Source: an uncultured Campylobacter sp.
GTDB taxonomy: Bacteria > Campylobacterota > Campylobacteria > Campylobacterales > Campylobacteraceae
Assembly: GCF_937959485.1 (NCBI RefSeq)
Contig: NZ_CALGPY010000013.1
Location: forward strand, 1-52,544
Length of the DNA: 52,544 bases
Direction: 5' to 3'
The position numbers and the translations under genes were made by a program. Below the pieces are notes generated by a model, which did no database searches, was not told the origin of the DNA, and saw only the letters and a list, made by a program, of their open reading frames with translations. Every line of letters begins with the position of its first letter. Positions within the stretch are counted from its first letter, which is position 1. Below are positions 41,701-50,930 of the stretch, piece by piece.

Positions 41701-43696
41701 TAATACGTATATAAGCGGAACAGATAGTAATGATTTTATACATGGAAATTCTGAGAATAATTTTATAAACGGAGGCAAAGGTAGCGATACGCTTTATGGT
41801 GGATACGGCAATGATATGTATGTATTTGACAGAGGCGATGGTGATGATACTATCTATGATATAGCAGGCGATGATAAAATACAATTCGGAGAAGGCATAG
41901 CCCCTAATGATATAAGCTTAAAAAGAGAATTGGATAAGCTTATACTATCTATCAAAAGCAAAGACGGGACAAGTAGCGATAGCATAACTATTCAAAATTT
42001 CTTTTCCGTAAATCCTGAAATCGGAAACAACACCGTAAGAACTATAGATTTTGCCGATGGAACCGTTTATGATTTAAATAAAATCCTTGAGCTTACTCCG
42101 CTAAGCTCTACCGATAAAGACGACAAGCTATATCTCACTGACGGCAACGATACTTTTGACGGAGGTCTTGGTAACGATGAAATTTGGGGCGGCAATGGAG
42201 ATGATGTCATCGGCGGCAATGAAGGAAACGATGTACTTTATGGAAATAATGGCAACGACACCATAAATGGAAATGACGGAAATGACGAGCTGCATGGAGA
42301 TGATGGCAATGACCAACTATTTGGAGGAGACGGTAACGATACCCTTTACGGAGAAAATGGAAATGATACTTTAATTGGTGGCATGGGCAGTGATAATTTG
42401 CAAGGTGGAGACGGTAACGATACACTAAATGGCGGTCTTGGCAACGACACCTTAAACGGCGGTTACGGAAATGACACCTATGTCTTTAATAAAGGCGACG
42501 GCAACGATATTATAACAGATTATGGTGGAATCAATACCCTGCAATTTGGTGAAGGAATTTCTAGAAGCGATTTAGAATTTAATGTGATTAATTCCGGTTC
42601 GGATTTAAAAATTTCATTTAAAAACAGCCCCGATGATAGTATTATCATCAATCAAGCTAATATTGAAAATATAAAATTCATAAATGGAGAGATTTTAAAA
42701 CTTAGCGATATTTTTAATAGCATAAAAATTATAGGAACCGAAGGAGATGATGTTATTCATGCAGGCATAAATACTCCTCATATTATAGAAGGGGGCAACG
42801 GCAACGATAATATTAGAGGCAATAATTACACCAAATTGATCAACGGTGGCAAAGGAGATGATTGGCTTAATGGTGGGGAGGGCAACGATACCTATATATT
42901 TAATAAAGGAGATGGTACAGACACTATAATCGATCACGGAGGTAATAATATTCTCAAACTAGGTGTTGGATTAGATAAAAAGGATTTGATCATCTCGCAA
43001 GATTACAATAGATATATACTTTTATCTTTTAAAGATAATGTTAATGATAGTATTATTTTTACTTCTACTAATATTCAACTTGTTGAATTTGCTAACGGCG
43101 ATAAAATGAGTATAGATGAGATTAAAAAGTTATCTCTTACCGGAGACGATACCGATAATACAATTTATGGATATTACAATGAAAATAATATCTTAATCGG
43201 CAACGGAGGTAATGATACGCTTTTCGGTGGAGACAAAAACAATATTCTAATAGGAGGAGCGGGTAACGATGCGCTCAGTGGTAGTTATGGCGATGATACC
43301 TATATATTTAATAAAGGTGATGGTAACGACATTATAGCGGATTACGGCGGAATTAATACTTTGCAATTTGGCGAAGGAATTTCTAAAAATGATTTAGAAT
43401 TTAATGTGATCAATTCCGCTTCGGATTTAAAAATATCATTTAAAAATAGTCCTAACGATAGTATCGTCATCAATCAAGCCAATATTAAAGATATAAAATT
43501 TGCAAGCGGAGAGATTATAAAACTTAGTGATATTGATAGTATAAAAATTATAGGAACCGGAGGTGATGATATCATTCATGCAGATATAAATACTCCTCAT
43601 ATTATAGAAGGTGGTGATGGCAATGATATTATTAGTAGCAATGGTTACACCAAATTGATCAACGGTGGCAAAGGAGATGATAAACTTTATGGGTAA
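38771..43696 (+). CDS. RTX-2, N-terminal part up to the internal stop
   Basis: 1641 residues from the first ATG. The N-terminal 430 residues are not recognised, with two RTX-like patches (YVGGKGSDTIVGSEYGDIL). A Calx-beta-like domain spans about 460-577 (ISDNQTNEGDSGKKSLDFNI to GTGKIIDDD). Then comes a FrpC-type module (IVIDLNNDGINTL, AYDRNGNGKIDNGGELFGN, EFDTNNDGIIDKND, WQDKNSNAVTDEGEL). At the usual cut site the residues are Ser588-Pro589, not Asp-Pro. A helical region follows, then RTX nonapeptides and four modules with FNKGDG-type starts. The frame ends LYG-stop in the middle of a nonapeptide. Without the C-terminal signal this product should not be secreted. Confidence 0.8.
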   Translation: MAPSKEKIADTQWIDREGNITLKVEAQEFLEKAGDFVNAKDFKLFETFFSGKTVSGNKLNNGNATLNEGQYERFENGLYFLTQEQFANLFYGEYKGNNELGENGKPKSYTYDVAKEPTLDKHPAGISLYNRNIDNPDFAKLAFTFGSMDVGLNTSKIRYVLDENLNPSHVRDVEYQFKAGDFDFKGGKGSGLVNYILNKIADPSSIGKKVEIKFTGEASIDAGSMNKSNYEAMKELKEYNLDSLKGYGKVFDPDFYKAMGLFEEEYNRIKSSGVINYLDENDKLVMYGTNKDDRLVEFQTKNINFSEPLLSELFNVKNHYKEYVKNGITYVGGKGSDTIVGSEYGDILYSNDKNNTDDEAQDVLIGSKGFDTYYAGNKDVIFDSDGKGRVFFNGTILTGGAYDKDKGVYISEDGETEYKLEDRKLIVKKGSSTITINGYRQDFKDESGNACLGITLLDIVEIGISISDNQTNEGDSGKKSLDFNISLQGSIEKGEFLILGIGDKKYLFGNPSKKYIKKYNLNLAQYERGNTYTYTWDGNTDKQEDREFDVTPTIIQTSDKLKAKILKSGTGKIIDDDRDPDDPETDSSPIVIDLNNDGINTLSLDYTRNFDLDNNGFAEATGWIQKDDALLAYDRNGNGKIDNGGELFGNYTLSDNYYSHTSGNTNGFNALKEFDTNNDGIIDKNDKDFDKLLLWQDKNSNAVTDEGELIKLSDKVKSIDLNYKEILTDNNGNSIRQTSDATLNDGTKVKADDIWFKVNLKDTEEIADQNKIPLEIQALPQVVASGNLNSLRVAASKNEKLATIINLYLMLSPEDRKKHIDELIYEWAGVEAIDKNSMRGDVKARDMAVYEKITGKPFNQSWRGANPGPNASNRVNDKINTFKYYVYASIELQTTYSDLNLDMEKMSLEKGEKLSYKFDALNSRLMRLYKDGKYDEIIKLMGIVRDSSAYKPIFQKNLKENLVKLGSNDDKLLSLCLNTYISGTDSNDFIHGNSENNFINGGKGSDTLYGGYGNDMYVFDRGDGDDTIYDIAGDDKIQFGEGIAPNDISLKRELDKLILSIKSKDGTSSDSITIQNFFSVNPEIGNNTVRTIDFADGTVYDLNKILELTPLSSTDKDDKLYLTDGNDTFDGGLGNDEIWGGNGDDVIGGNEGNDVLYGNNGNDTINGNDGNDELHGDDGNDQLFGGDGNDTLYGENGNDTLIGGMGSDNLQGGDGNDTLNGGLGNDTLNGGYGNDTYVFNKGDGNDIITDYGGINTLQFGEGISRSDLEFNVINSGSDLKISFKNSPDDSIIINQANIENIKFINGEILKLSDIFNSIKIIGTEGDDVIHAGINTPHIIEGGNGNDNIRGNNYTKLINGGKGDDWLNGGEGNDTYIFNKGDGTDTIIDHGGNNILKLGVGLDKKDLIISQDYNRYILLSFKDNVNDSIIFTSTNIQLVEFANGDKMSIDEIKKLSLTGDDTDNTIYGYYNENNILIGNGGNDTLFGGDKNNILIGGAGNDALSGSYGDDTYIFNKGDGNDIIADYGGINTLQFGEGISKNDLEFNVINSASDLKISFKNSPNDSIVINQANIKDIKFASGEIIKLSDIDSIKIIGTGGDDIIHADINTPHIIEGGDGNDIISSNGYTKLINGGKGDDKLYG

Positions 43697-46600
43697 GGCG
43701 ATGATGACATCTATATATTTAATAAAGGCGATGGGAACGATATCATTAACGATATCAGAGGATCTAGTACAATAAAATTTGGTGAAGGTATAAACAAAGA
43801 AGATATAAGCTTTGTAAGAAAACGAGATAAACTTATAATCTTAATAAAAGGCGATGAAGGAAAGATTAACGATAGTATAACTATTTTAAATTTCTTTTAT
43901 GCAAACCCAGAAATAAGTATAAGCAACAACCCTATAAAAACTATCTCATTTGCGGATGGAAGCATTTATGATTTTAATAAAATACTTGAACTGGTTCCGT
44001 TAAGCTCTACCGATGAAGATGACGAAGTATATCTTACTAGGAAAAATGATATATTTGATGCAGGCCTCGGCAACGATAAAATTTGGGGTAATGACGGAGA
44101 TGATATTATCGATGGCAACAAAGGAAATGATTCCCTATTTGGAGATAACGGCAACGATACATTAATTGGAGGTAAAGGAAACGACAAATTATTTGGAGGA
44201 GAAGGCAACGATATCTATATCTTCAATAAAGGCGATGGGCACGATACTATAATGGACGATATTGGGAATAATGTAATTAAATTTGGAGAAGGAATTAATA
44301 AAGAAGATTTGGTTATAAATAGAAGTCCATATAATGAAACCAGCATAAAATTTTTTTTCAAGAATAATACAAATGATAGCATCGATGTAAACTCTATAGA
44401 TACATTATCAATTGAATTTGCCAACGGTGACAAACTAGGCTTTAAGGAGATGAAAAAATTACCTCTCTTCGGAAGTGATGCCAACGATACTATTCATGGT
44501 TTTCTTTCTAATCGAAATACTTTTATCGGTAATGGCGGTAATGATATACTTGAAGGAGAGTACGGGGACGATATCTATATATTTAATAAAGGTGATGGAA
44601 GAGATACTATAGTGGATTATGGCGGTGGTATAGATGTTATTAAATTGAATGACTTTAATTATAGTGATATAGAGATTAAAAGAGACGGAAATAATCTAGT
44701 AATTAATTCTAAAATTTCGGATGATAGTATTACGATTCGCAAATTTTACCTTTTGGAAGAGCAATATTATTTTAACTCTATAGAATATATAAAATTCAAA
44801 GATGGAAGTATATACAATTTATTAAATGAAAAATTTATAGTCGCCACCAACGAAAATGATAGAATATTTCTGACAAATTTAGATGATGAAATTAACGGGC
44901 TTGATGGAGACGACGTAATCAATGGGCAAGGCGGCAATGATATCTTGATTGGAGGCAAGGGCAATGATAGGCTTGATGGTGGAGACGACAACGACACTCT
45001 AATCGGCAGTGAAGGGAACGATACGCTTTACGGAGAAGAGGGCAATGACGTTTTAACCGGGGGGATTGGTGACGATATCCTAAAAGGTGGCAACGGAAAC
45101 GATATTTATATCTTTAATAAGGGCGATGGTAATGATATCATAGACGACGAAAATGGCAAAGATACTATTAAATTTAATGATTTTAATGCCGATGATGTAA
45201 TCTTAAAAAGAGAATTTAATAATTTAATCATAAGCTCTAAAATCTCCAATGATGTTATAACTATCAGCGGCTTTTTTCATGCGCATAGTGAATATGAGTA
45301 TGCCATAGAAAATATCCTTTTTAAAGACGGCTCTATTTGGGACTATAAAACTATACTTGATAATTCGGCCATAAAAGGAACCCAAGGTGACGATAAAATC
45401 TGCCTTGGCAATGAAGATGATAATTTTAACGCCCTAGGTGGAGATGATGAAATTTATGGAGAAGGCGGCAATGATACTATAATCGGCGGGGATGGCAATG
45501 ATAAACTTGATGGCGGCGCAGGAAATGACATCCTTTATGGAAATAAAGGAGATGATATTCTAAGTGGCAGCGAAGGAGATGATATTTTAAATGGCGGAGA
45601 AGATAATGATAAGCTTTATGGTATGATAGGAGACGATACCATCATTGGGGAAAGCGGCAACGATATACTTGGTGGAGGCAATGGTAACGATATCTTAAAC
45701 GGCGGATCAGGTTACGATCTTCTTGACGGTGGCGAAGGTAATGATATCTTAATCGGCGATAAAAATGACGATACCCTCAATGGCGGATACGGCGATGATA
45801 CTTATATCTTTAATAAAGGCGATGGCAACGACACTATAACTGACAATCAAGGAGCCGATACTATTAAATTCGGCGAAGGAATTGGCAAAGAGGATCTCAT
45901 CGTCAAAAGAGTTGCAAGAATGGATGATCGTACTGGACGAAAGGAATATTCGGATATAGCCATATTCTTTAAAAATTCCCCAAATGATTCCATCACTATG
46001 CAAAACGTTATCGATAGCAACAAAAATAGAGATAACAACATAATAGAGAATTTTGAATTTGCTAATGGCGAGAAGCTGAGCTTCGAAGATATCAAAAAGC
46101 TATCTTTGATTGGTACCGACAATAACGAGAACATTGTAGGTTATGTTCATACACACAATATTATCAAAGGAGAAGGCGGAGACGATAAGCTTTACGGTCA
46201 AGGCTGGAATGATACTATGTATGGCGGAGACGGCAACGACCTAATCGAGGGCGGTAGCGGCAACGATACCTTAATAGGAGATAGGGGCAACGATACTCTA
46301 AATGGCGGTATAGGAGACGATACTTACATATTCAATAAAGGTGACGGCAATGATATAATAGAAGATAACGATGGGGTAGATACTCTTAAATTCGGTGAAG
46401 GCATACAAAAAGAGGATCTAATTGTTTCAACTAATATCAATCAGAAGTGGTCTTATTTAAATAATGCAACAGATATAATCATTAAATTTAAACATAATGA
46501 AGCCGATTCTATAACTTTAAAAAATGTTCTTACTGAAAATAAAACCAGAATTAATGGCGCCATAGAGAATTTTGAATTTGCTAATGGAGAAAAATTAAGC

Positions 46601-49600
46601 TTTGAAGATATCAAGCAATTATCTCTTGTGGGTACTAATGAAGGAGAAACAATAAAGGGCTTTGAAGATTCAAACAATACTCTTATAGGTAATGGTGGAA
46701 ATGATTGGCTTTACGGAGATGAGAAGAATGATATTTTAATCGGTGGAGAAGGAGATGATCATTTAAGAGGCAACGAAGGAGACGATACCTATATCTATAA
46801 TATCGGCGATGGCAACGATACAGTCCATGATTATGAAGGAGAAGATATCATAAAATTTGGTAAAGGTATAAACAAGGAAGATATCATTGTAACTAAAGGC
46901 GAAGTAAAATATGATAGTTATACAAGATCAAGGTATCAAGATTTAGTTATATCACTTAAAGGAGAGCAAGGAAGTATATCTATGGAGTATATTATATCCG
47001 AAGACGGCGGTATCTATGAAAAATACTCACATAAAACATTAGTATTTGAAAATGGAGACAAATTAAGCTTTGACGATATTTTAAACCTATCTTTAATCGG
47101 AAACGATGAGAACAATGATATATACGGGTATAGCCATCGCGATAATATTTTAGAAGGAAATGGCGGGGATGATACCCTTTGTGGAAATAGCGGCAATGAT
47201 ACCTTAATCGGAGGAGATGGTAATGATGGATTAAATGGAGAAAAAGGTAATGATATTCTAATCGGAGAAAGAGGAAACGATAATCTATACGGTGGCAGCG
47301 GAGATGATACCTATGTATATAATAAAGGCGATGGAGTAGATTATATTTACGACATTGAGGGTAACGATACTTTAAAATTTGGCAAGGGCATTAAGAAAGA
47401 AGATCTGGTAGTATCAGTATCAAAAAATAAAGAGAAGTTGAGCCAATATGATGATACTCATAGAGTAATGGATATTAAGATAGGGTTTAAAAATAATGAT
47501 ACCGACGCCGTTTTTCTTAGAGGAAATATTATAGATAAATGCAGCAATAAAGATTTGACTATAGAAAATTTCGAATTTGAAAACGGCGATAAGCTAAACT
47601 TTGAGGATATTAAAAAATTAGCATTGACGGGTGATGATACAAATAATCTTCTATACGGCTATGATGATATAAATAACGTTATGAACGGCTTGGGTGGAGA
47701 TGACGAGATCCAAGGAGGAGAGCTAAACGATACTATCTATGGCGGAACCGGTAATGACACGATAAGCGGAGATGAAGGAGATGATACTATCTATGGTGGA
47801 GAAGGGAATGATACTATAAATGGCGGTAGTGGCGATGACATAATAGAAGGCGGCAAAGGAGATGATGTAATAAAGGGCGGCTGGGGAGATGATACTTATA
47901 TATTTAATAAAGGCGATGGCAACGATACTATAGCTGATTATGGGGATACCGATACGCTTCAATTGGGCGAAGGTATCACAAAAGAGGATATCATAGTAAA
48001 ACATATTCCAGAAGGTACGATCATTAAATTTAAAAACTCAAAGAATGATTCTATCTCATTTGGTCGCTTTGGAATAAAGAGGATAAAATTCTTTAACGGC
48101 GAAGAGCTTGACACTGAAGGTATCGAAAAATTGGCATTAATCGGCACGGATGAAGCAGATACTATTTTTGGCAACTCTGATCAGGATAATCTTATCATAG
48201 GTGGCAAAGGTTATGATATTTTGTACGGAAGCTATTCTGGCAATAACACTTTTATATATAATAAAGGCGATGGAGCCGATACTATATATGCTGGTACCCG
48301 CGAAAATAGGATTAAATTCGCTCAAGGAATCGGAAAAGAGGATTTGCTAGCAGGAAGATGTGTAAATACTGACGCTAGAGACTACGATGAGAACAATAAA
48401 ACCTACGATAATTTAAAAATTTCATTTCGTAACTCAGCGGGCGATTCGATTATGCTGTCGGATATAATAAAGTATAATAGAAATGCACAGGAGATACAAA
48501 CCTTTGAGTTCGCTAACGACGATAAACTAGGCTTTGATGATATTAAAAGGCTATCCTTGATCGGTACCGATAAAAACGAGGAATTGCATGGCTACAACGA
48601 TATGGATAATGAGATCAAAGGTGGCAATAGAAATGATATCCTAATAGGAGGTAATGGAGTTAATAATATCCTTGAAGGTAGTGGCGGCAATGATACGCTA
48701 AGAGGATGCTACGATATCTACGGTAATCCCGGCATAAGTATGGATGACAAAAATACCTTCGTCTTTTCTAGGGGTGACGGAAATGATACGATAGAAAATT
48801 TTAAAGATAACGATCTAGTCAAATTTAAAGACATAGGAAGCAGCGAGGTTAAATTTAATCTAAATTTAATCGACCATTCGTTACTTATCTCGGATAAACT
48901 ATCAAATAGTAGCATCTTGATCAAAGACCACAATGTAAAGATAAATTTAAAATTTCAATTCAAAGACGGCAAAATTCTAGGAAGTGATTTTATAGATAAG
49001 CAAGCAAAACCTATAGGCGATGCAAACACTATGGTAGGAGGCAGAGAAAATAATACCTTTGAATATGCAGGCGGCATAAAGAATATAGCTGATCTTGGAG
49101 GCTACGATAAAGTGATCTTTAAAAAGCCAGGCAATAGAATATATTACAGCTCGGATGAAGTAAATCTAAAAATAAGCACCACTCCGATCGATGCGAATAA
49201 TAAAGACGTCTTGGAAGTAAAAGGCTTTTTCAGTAATAAGAATAGCATCGTAGAGGAATTTCAAATAAATAGCTACTGGAATATTAAGGCGCAAGATATC
49301 TATAAGGCATTCGGTAAAACCTATATTGCTAATGCCAAACCTACCGCATTGGCGATGGATGCCAATATGTCTATGAATAATAAAGATCAAATCTCGCCTC
49401 TTTCAAAAAGCTCCGGCGATAGTTCAAATTCCAAATCAGGCTGGGATATGATTTTAGGTAGCGGCGATAAGAATGAATTAAAAGCTATCGTTTCAAAATT
49501 TTACAACGATGTAGACTTAAACACATCCGAGTTTAATTCAGCTCTTAGTCCTAGCGGCATTGCAAATTTAGACTCCGTCTCAGGCATCAGCAAAGAAGAG

Positions 49601-49744
49601 GCTTTGAAAGGCAATGCTTTCTTGAGCCAAGATACCGTAAACAAGATCATAGAGCAGCTAAATATCTACGCCGATAACTCGGAAGCTTTGGAATTTAACC
49701 CAAGAGATATTCGCAAGGATGACATGCAAGTTTATATGAGTTAA
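43697..49744 (+). CDS. RTX-2, C-terminal part after the internal stop, with secretion signal
   Basis: It continues in the same frame directly after the TAA (GDDDIYIFNKGDGNDIINDI). The first ATG is 44252, with no good ribosome site, so separate translation is unlikely. It has eleven more modules of about 100-150 residues, each with GGxGDDTYIFNKGDGNDTI, then KFGEGI-KEDL, then IENFEFANGEKLSFEDIKKL and new GGxGxDxL repeats. This is the RTX repeat plus HCBP-related pattern. The end (SQDTVNKIIEQLNIYADNSE to DDMQVYMS) resembles the C-terminal region of RTX-1 (INKIIEDLNAYASNN, DDMKNN), the likely type I export signal. Confidence 0.75.
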   Translation, partial: GDDDIYIFNKGDGNDIINDIRGSSTIKFGEGINKEDISFVRKRDKLIILIKGDEGKINDSITILNFFYANPEISISNNPIKTISFADGSIYDFNKILELVPLSSTDEDDEVYLTRKNDIFDAGLGNDKIWGNDGDDIIDGNKGNDSLFGDNGNDTLIGGKGNDKLFGGEGNDIYIFNKGDGHDTIMDDIGNNVIKFGEGINKEDLVINRSPYNETSIKFFFKNNTNDSIDVNSIDTLSIEFANGDKLGFKEMKKLPLFGSDANDTIHGFLSNRNTFIGNGGNDILEGEYGDDIYIFNKGDGRDTIVDYGGGIDVIKLNDFNYSDIEIKRDGNNLVINSKISDDSITIRKFYLLEEQYYFNSIEYIKFKDGSIYNLLNEKFIVATNENDRIFLTNLDDEINGLDGDDVINGQGGNDILIGGKGNDRLDGGDDNDTLIGSEGNDTLYGEEGNDVLTGGIGDDILKGGNGNDIYIFNKGDGNDIIDDENGKDTIKFNDFNADDVILKREFNNLIISSKISNDVITISGFFHAHSEYEYAIENILFKDGSIWDYKTILDNSAIKGTQGDDKICLGNEDDNFNALGGDDEIYGEGGNDTIIGGDGNDKLDGGAGNDILYGNKGDDILSGSEGDDILNGGEDNDKLYGMIGDDTIIGESGNDILGGGNGNDILNGGSGYDLLDGGEGNDILIGDKNDDTLNGGYGDDTYIFNKGDGNDTITDNQGADTIKFGEGIGKEDLIVKRVARMDDRTGRKEYSDIAIFFKNSPNDSITMQNVIDSNKNRDNNIIENFEFANGEKLSFEDIKKLSLIGTDNNENIVGYVHTHNIIKGEGGDDKLYGQGWNDTMYGGDGNDLIEGGSGNDTLIGDRGNDTLNGGIGDDTYIFNKGDGNDIIEDNDGVDTLKFGEGIQKEDLIVSTNINQKWSYLNNATDIIIKFKHNEADSITLKNVLTENKTRINGAIENFEFANGEKLSFEDIKQLSLVGTNEGETIKGFEDSNNTLIGNGGNDWLYGDEKNDILIGGEGDDHLRGNEGDDTYIYNIGDGNDTVHDYEGEDIIKFGKGINKEDIIVTKGEVKYDSYTRSRYQDLVISLKGEQGSISMEYIISEDGGIYEKYSHKTLVFENGDKLSFDDILNLSLIGNDENNDIYGYSHRDNILEGNGGDDTLCGNSGNDTLIGGDGNDGLNGEKGNDILIGERGNDNLYGGSGDDTYVYNKGDGVDYIYDIEGNDTLKFGKGIKKEDLVVSVSKNKEKLSQYDDTHRVMDIKIGFKNNDTDAVFLRGNIIDKCSNKDLTIENFEFENGDKLNFEDIKKLALTGDDTNNLLYGYDDINNVMNGLGGDDEIQGGELNDTIYGGTGNDTISGDEGDDTIYGGEGNDTINGGSGDDIIEGGKGDDVIKGGWGDDTYIFNKGDGNDTIADYGDTDTLQLGEGITKEDIIVKHIPEGTIIKFKNSKNDSISFGRFGIKRIKFFNGEELDTEGIEKLALIGTDEADTIFGNSDQDNLIIGGKGYDILYGSYSGNNTFIYNKGDGADTIYAGTRENRIKFAQGIGKEDLLAGRCVNTDARDYDENNKTYDNLKISFRNSAGDSIMLSDIIKYNRNAQEIQTFEFANDDKLGFDDIKRLSLIGTDKNEELHGYNDMDNEIKGGNRNDILIGGNGVNNILEGSGGNDTLRGCYDIYGNPGISMDDKNTFVFSRGDGNDTIENFKDNDLVKFKDIGSSEVKFNLNLIDHSLLISDKLSNSSILIKDHNVKINLKFQFKDGKILGSDFIDKQAKPIGDANTMVGGRENNTFEYAGGIKNIADLGGYDKVIFKKPGNRIYYSSDEVNLKISTTPIDANNKDVLEVKGFFSNKNSIVEEFQINSYWNIKAQDIYKAFGKTYIANAKPTALAMDANMSMNNKDQISPLSKSSGDSSNSKSGWDMILGSGDKNELKAIVSKFYNDVDLNTSEFNSALSPSGIANLDSVSGISKEEALKGNAFLSQDTVNKIIEQLNIYADNSEALEFNPRDIRKDDMQVYMS

Positions 49745-49788
49745 GGGTTATTTAGGATTATACCTTTTAAGGGTTATGTCTTAGAATT

Positions 49789-49816
49789 ATGCCGGCATTT
49801 CATTCCCTACCGGCAT
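49789..49816 (+). terminator. Hairpin after RTX-2 (first)
   Basis: ATGCCGG and CCGGCAT form a perfect 7-bp stem with a 14-base loop, about 45 bp after the RTX-2 stop. No T run follows. Confidence 0.35.
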
Positions 49817-49840
49817 ATCGCTTTAGGTTAGAAATTTTAT

Positions 49841-49871
49841 ATGAGGCGGCACATTTAAAACGCCGCCTCAT
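49841..49871 (+). terminator. Strong hairpin after RTX-2 (second)
   Basis: ATGAGGCGGC and GCCGCCTCAT form a perfect 10-bp stem around an 11-base AT-rich loop. It is the strongest hairpin in this spacer and the likely end of the RTX-2 transcript. There is no T run on either side beyond scattered Ts. Confidence 0.5.
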
Positions 49872-50190
49872 AAGTTGACGTACATTTTAAAACCATAGCT
49901 AGTCAAATGATTAAATTTTGATACGTAAATTTAAAATGCTTGCATGAGTATAAACAAATTCTGCAAATATCTCCATCCTTACATGGGTTTTTATGCTTGT
50001 GACCTTCCCCTTTCATAAAGAGCTTAAAAGGAGCGAGGTTAAAATTCTGTAAGTTATGCATTTTTACCCTTTACGCTCCTAAAATCCCAACTCATATCCG
50101 CCCTTCAACAAAATATTTCATTTAAAACCAACCCCTGGAATCCTCCGCATAAAACCCAATCCGAAAAACAAATGCCTTATCCCTCATAAT

Positions 50191-50199
50191 CCCCCCCCC
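50191..50199. repeat. C9 homopolymer tract
   Basis: Nine C residues in a row in an otherwise AT-rich spacer. Such tracts change length by slippage in Campylobacter. No open frame running across it is convincing. Confidence 0.9.
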
Positions 50200-50270
50200 T
50201 ACCTCTCATACCCTTCAAAACATCCGCATATCAGATTTTACCATTCTTCTATCACCAAGCCTTTTTATAA

Positions 50271-50417
50271 GAAACAATGAGCTGTTAAAAAGCAATAAGG
50301 CCTCTGAAAACAACAAAGTACAATAAGACTTTTAAAAAACGATGAGCTTTCTAAAGACAACGGAGCCACCGAAAAGAACAACAAAGCTATTAAAAGGCAA
50401 CAAAGCTGCATGAAAAT
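50271..50417 (+). repeat. About seven degenerate 19-22 bp repeats upstream of the HTH/recombinase pair
   Basis: Units follow a loose pattern of A/G-rich start, CAAYRA, RGCT, a variable pair, then AAA. Examples are GAAACAATGAGCTGTTAAA, AAGCAATAAGGCCTCTGAAA, AAACGATGAGCTTTCTAAA, GACAACGGAGCCACCGAAA and AGGCAACAAAGCTGCATGAA. They end about 30 bp before a promoter. They could be protein-binding repeats (iteron-like) or a decayed repetitive gene. The rest of 49745-50504 holds the hairpins, the C9 tract and the promoter; no gene is seen. Confidence 0.55.
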
Positions 50418-50448
50418 AATGAATCCCAAGCTTTTTTATTTTCTACAT

Positions 50449-50454
50449 TATAAT
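50449..50454 (+). promoter_or_regulatory. Probable -10 box for the 50505 gene
   Basis: A perfect TATAAT stands 50 bp before the ATG, with a T-rich stretch (CTTTTTTATTTTCT) just upstream, the common Campylobacter pattern. Confidence 0.5.
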
Positions 50455-50504
50455 AGACCGGTAATCTTTAAATTTACCACAAAATCTATCACAAAGGAGC
50501 AGAT

Positions 50505-50918
50505 ATGCATTACGAAAATCTTTTAAGAGTCAAGAAAGGCATAAGAGTCTTTAACGATAAAGCTCAAGAAACGGCTGATCAGAATGAACTTATATGGCTA
50601 GTAAATACCTTTATCTCATATATTAGTAGAGCAAGGCATGATAAAAAAAGAGCGGATAATGCACTTAATGGTATATTGCACTATTATAAAGATATGAAAG
50701 TAGATAAAAGAGCCTTAAGCGAAGTAGTAAATAAAGAGTATAAAAAGCTACTAGGCCCAAAGAAAAAACCGACCAAATCAAAAATAGCAGATTATAAGGA
50801 TTGCTTAAAATCCCTACATAAAAGCGGCCATAGCTATCAAAAAATAGCAGATATTCTATGGAAACGCTACGGCATACAAACCAGTAAATCAAGCGTAGCA
50901 AGACTATTAAAAAGATAA
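50505..50918 (+). CDS. Putative DNA-binding protein with C-terminal helix-turn-helix
   Basis: 137 residues, very basic (many Lys/Arg). The first 90 residues are helical (NTFISYISRARHDKKRADNA). The C-terminal 40 residues form a helix-turn-helix of the recombinase or transposon-accessory type (YKDCLKSLHKSGHSYQKIAD, ILWKRYGIQTSKSSVARLLK). AAAGGAGCAGAT precedes the ATG. It lies 12 bp before the recombinase gene, so it is probably its partner or regulator on a mobile element. The exact role is unknown. Confidence 0.6.
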   Translation: MHYENLLRVKKGIRVFNDKAQETADQNELIWLVNTFISYISRARHDKKRADNALNGILHYYKDMKVDKRALSEVVNKEYKKLLGPKKKPTKSKIADYKDCLKSLHKSGHSYQKIADILWKRYGIQTSKSSVARLLKR

Positions 50919-50930
50919 AGGTATATAATC

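Larger units (their letters stand above)
38693..49744 (+). pseudogene. Giant RTX protein gene (RTX-2), interrupted: ATA at the start and one in-frame TAA
   Basis: One frame runs from 38693 to 49744 (about 3,683 codons) broken only by TAA at 43694-43696. Coding similarity extends 26 codons upstream of the first ATG (38771), as AAKLILRGNDNFTAEILSW, to an ATA at 38693. AAAGGA stands six bases before that ATA, and an in-frame TAA lies at 38687-38689. The start codon therefore seems to have changed from ATG to ATA. The gene follows 37795 by 73 bp. It is AT-rich relative to the core genes. If functional it would be exported by the type I system and folded by calcium outside the cell. Confidence 0.7.

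Noticed and set aside
42128..42425. Minus-strand frames inside RTX-2 (Ile/Val- or His/Tyr-rich)
   Set aside because: They are mirror readings of the repeated Asp/Gly-rich RTX coding sequence.
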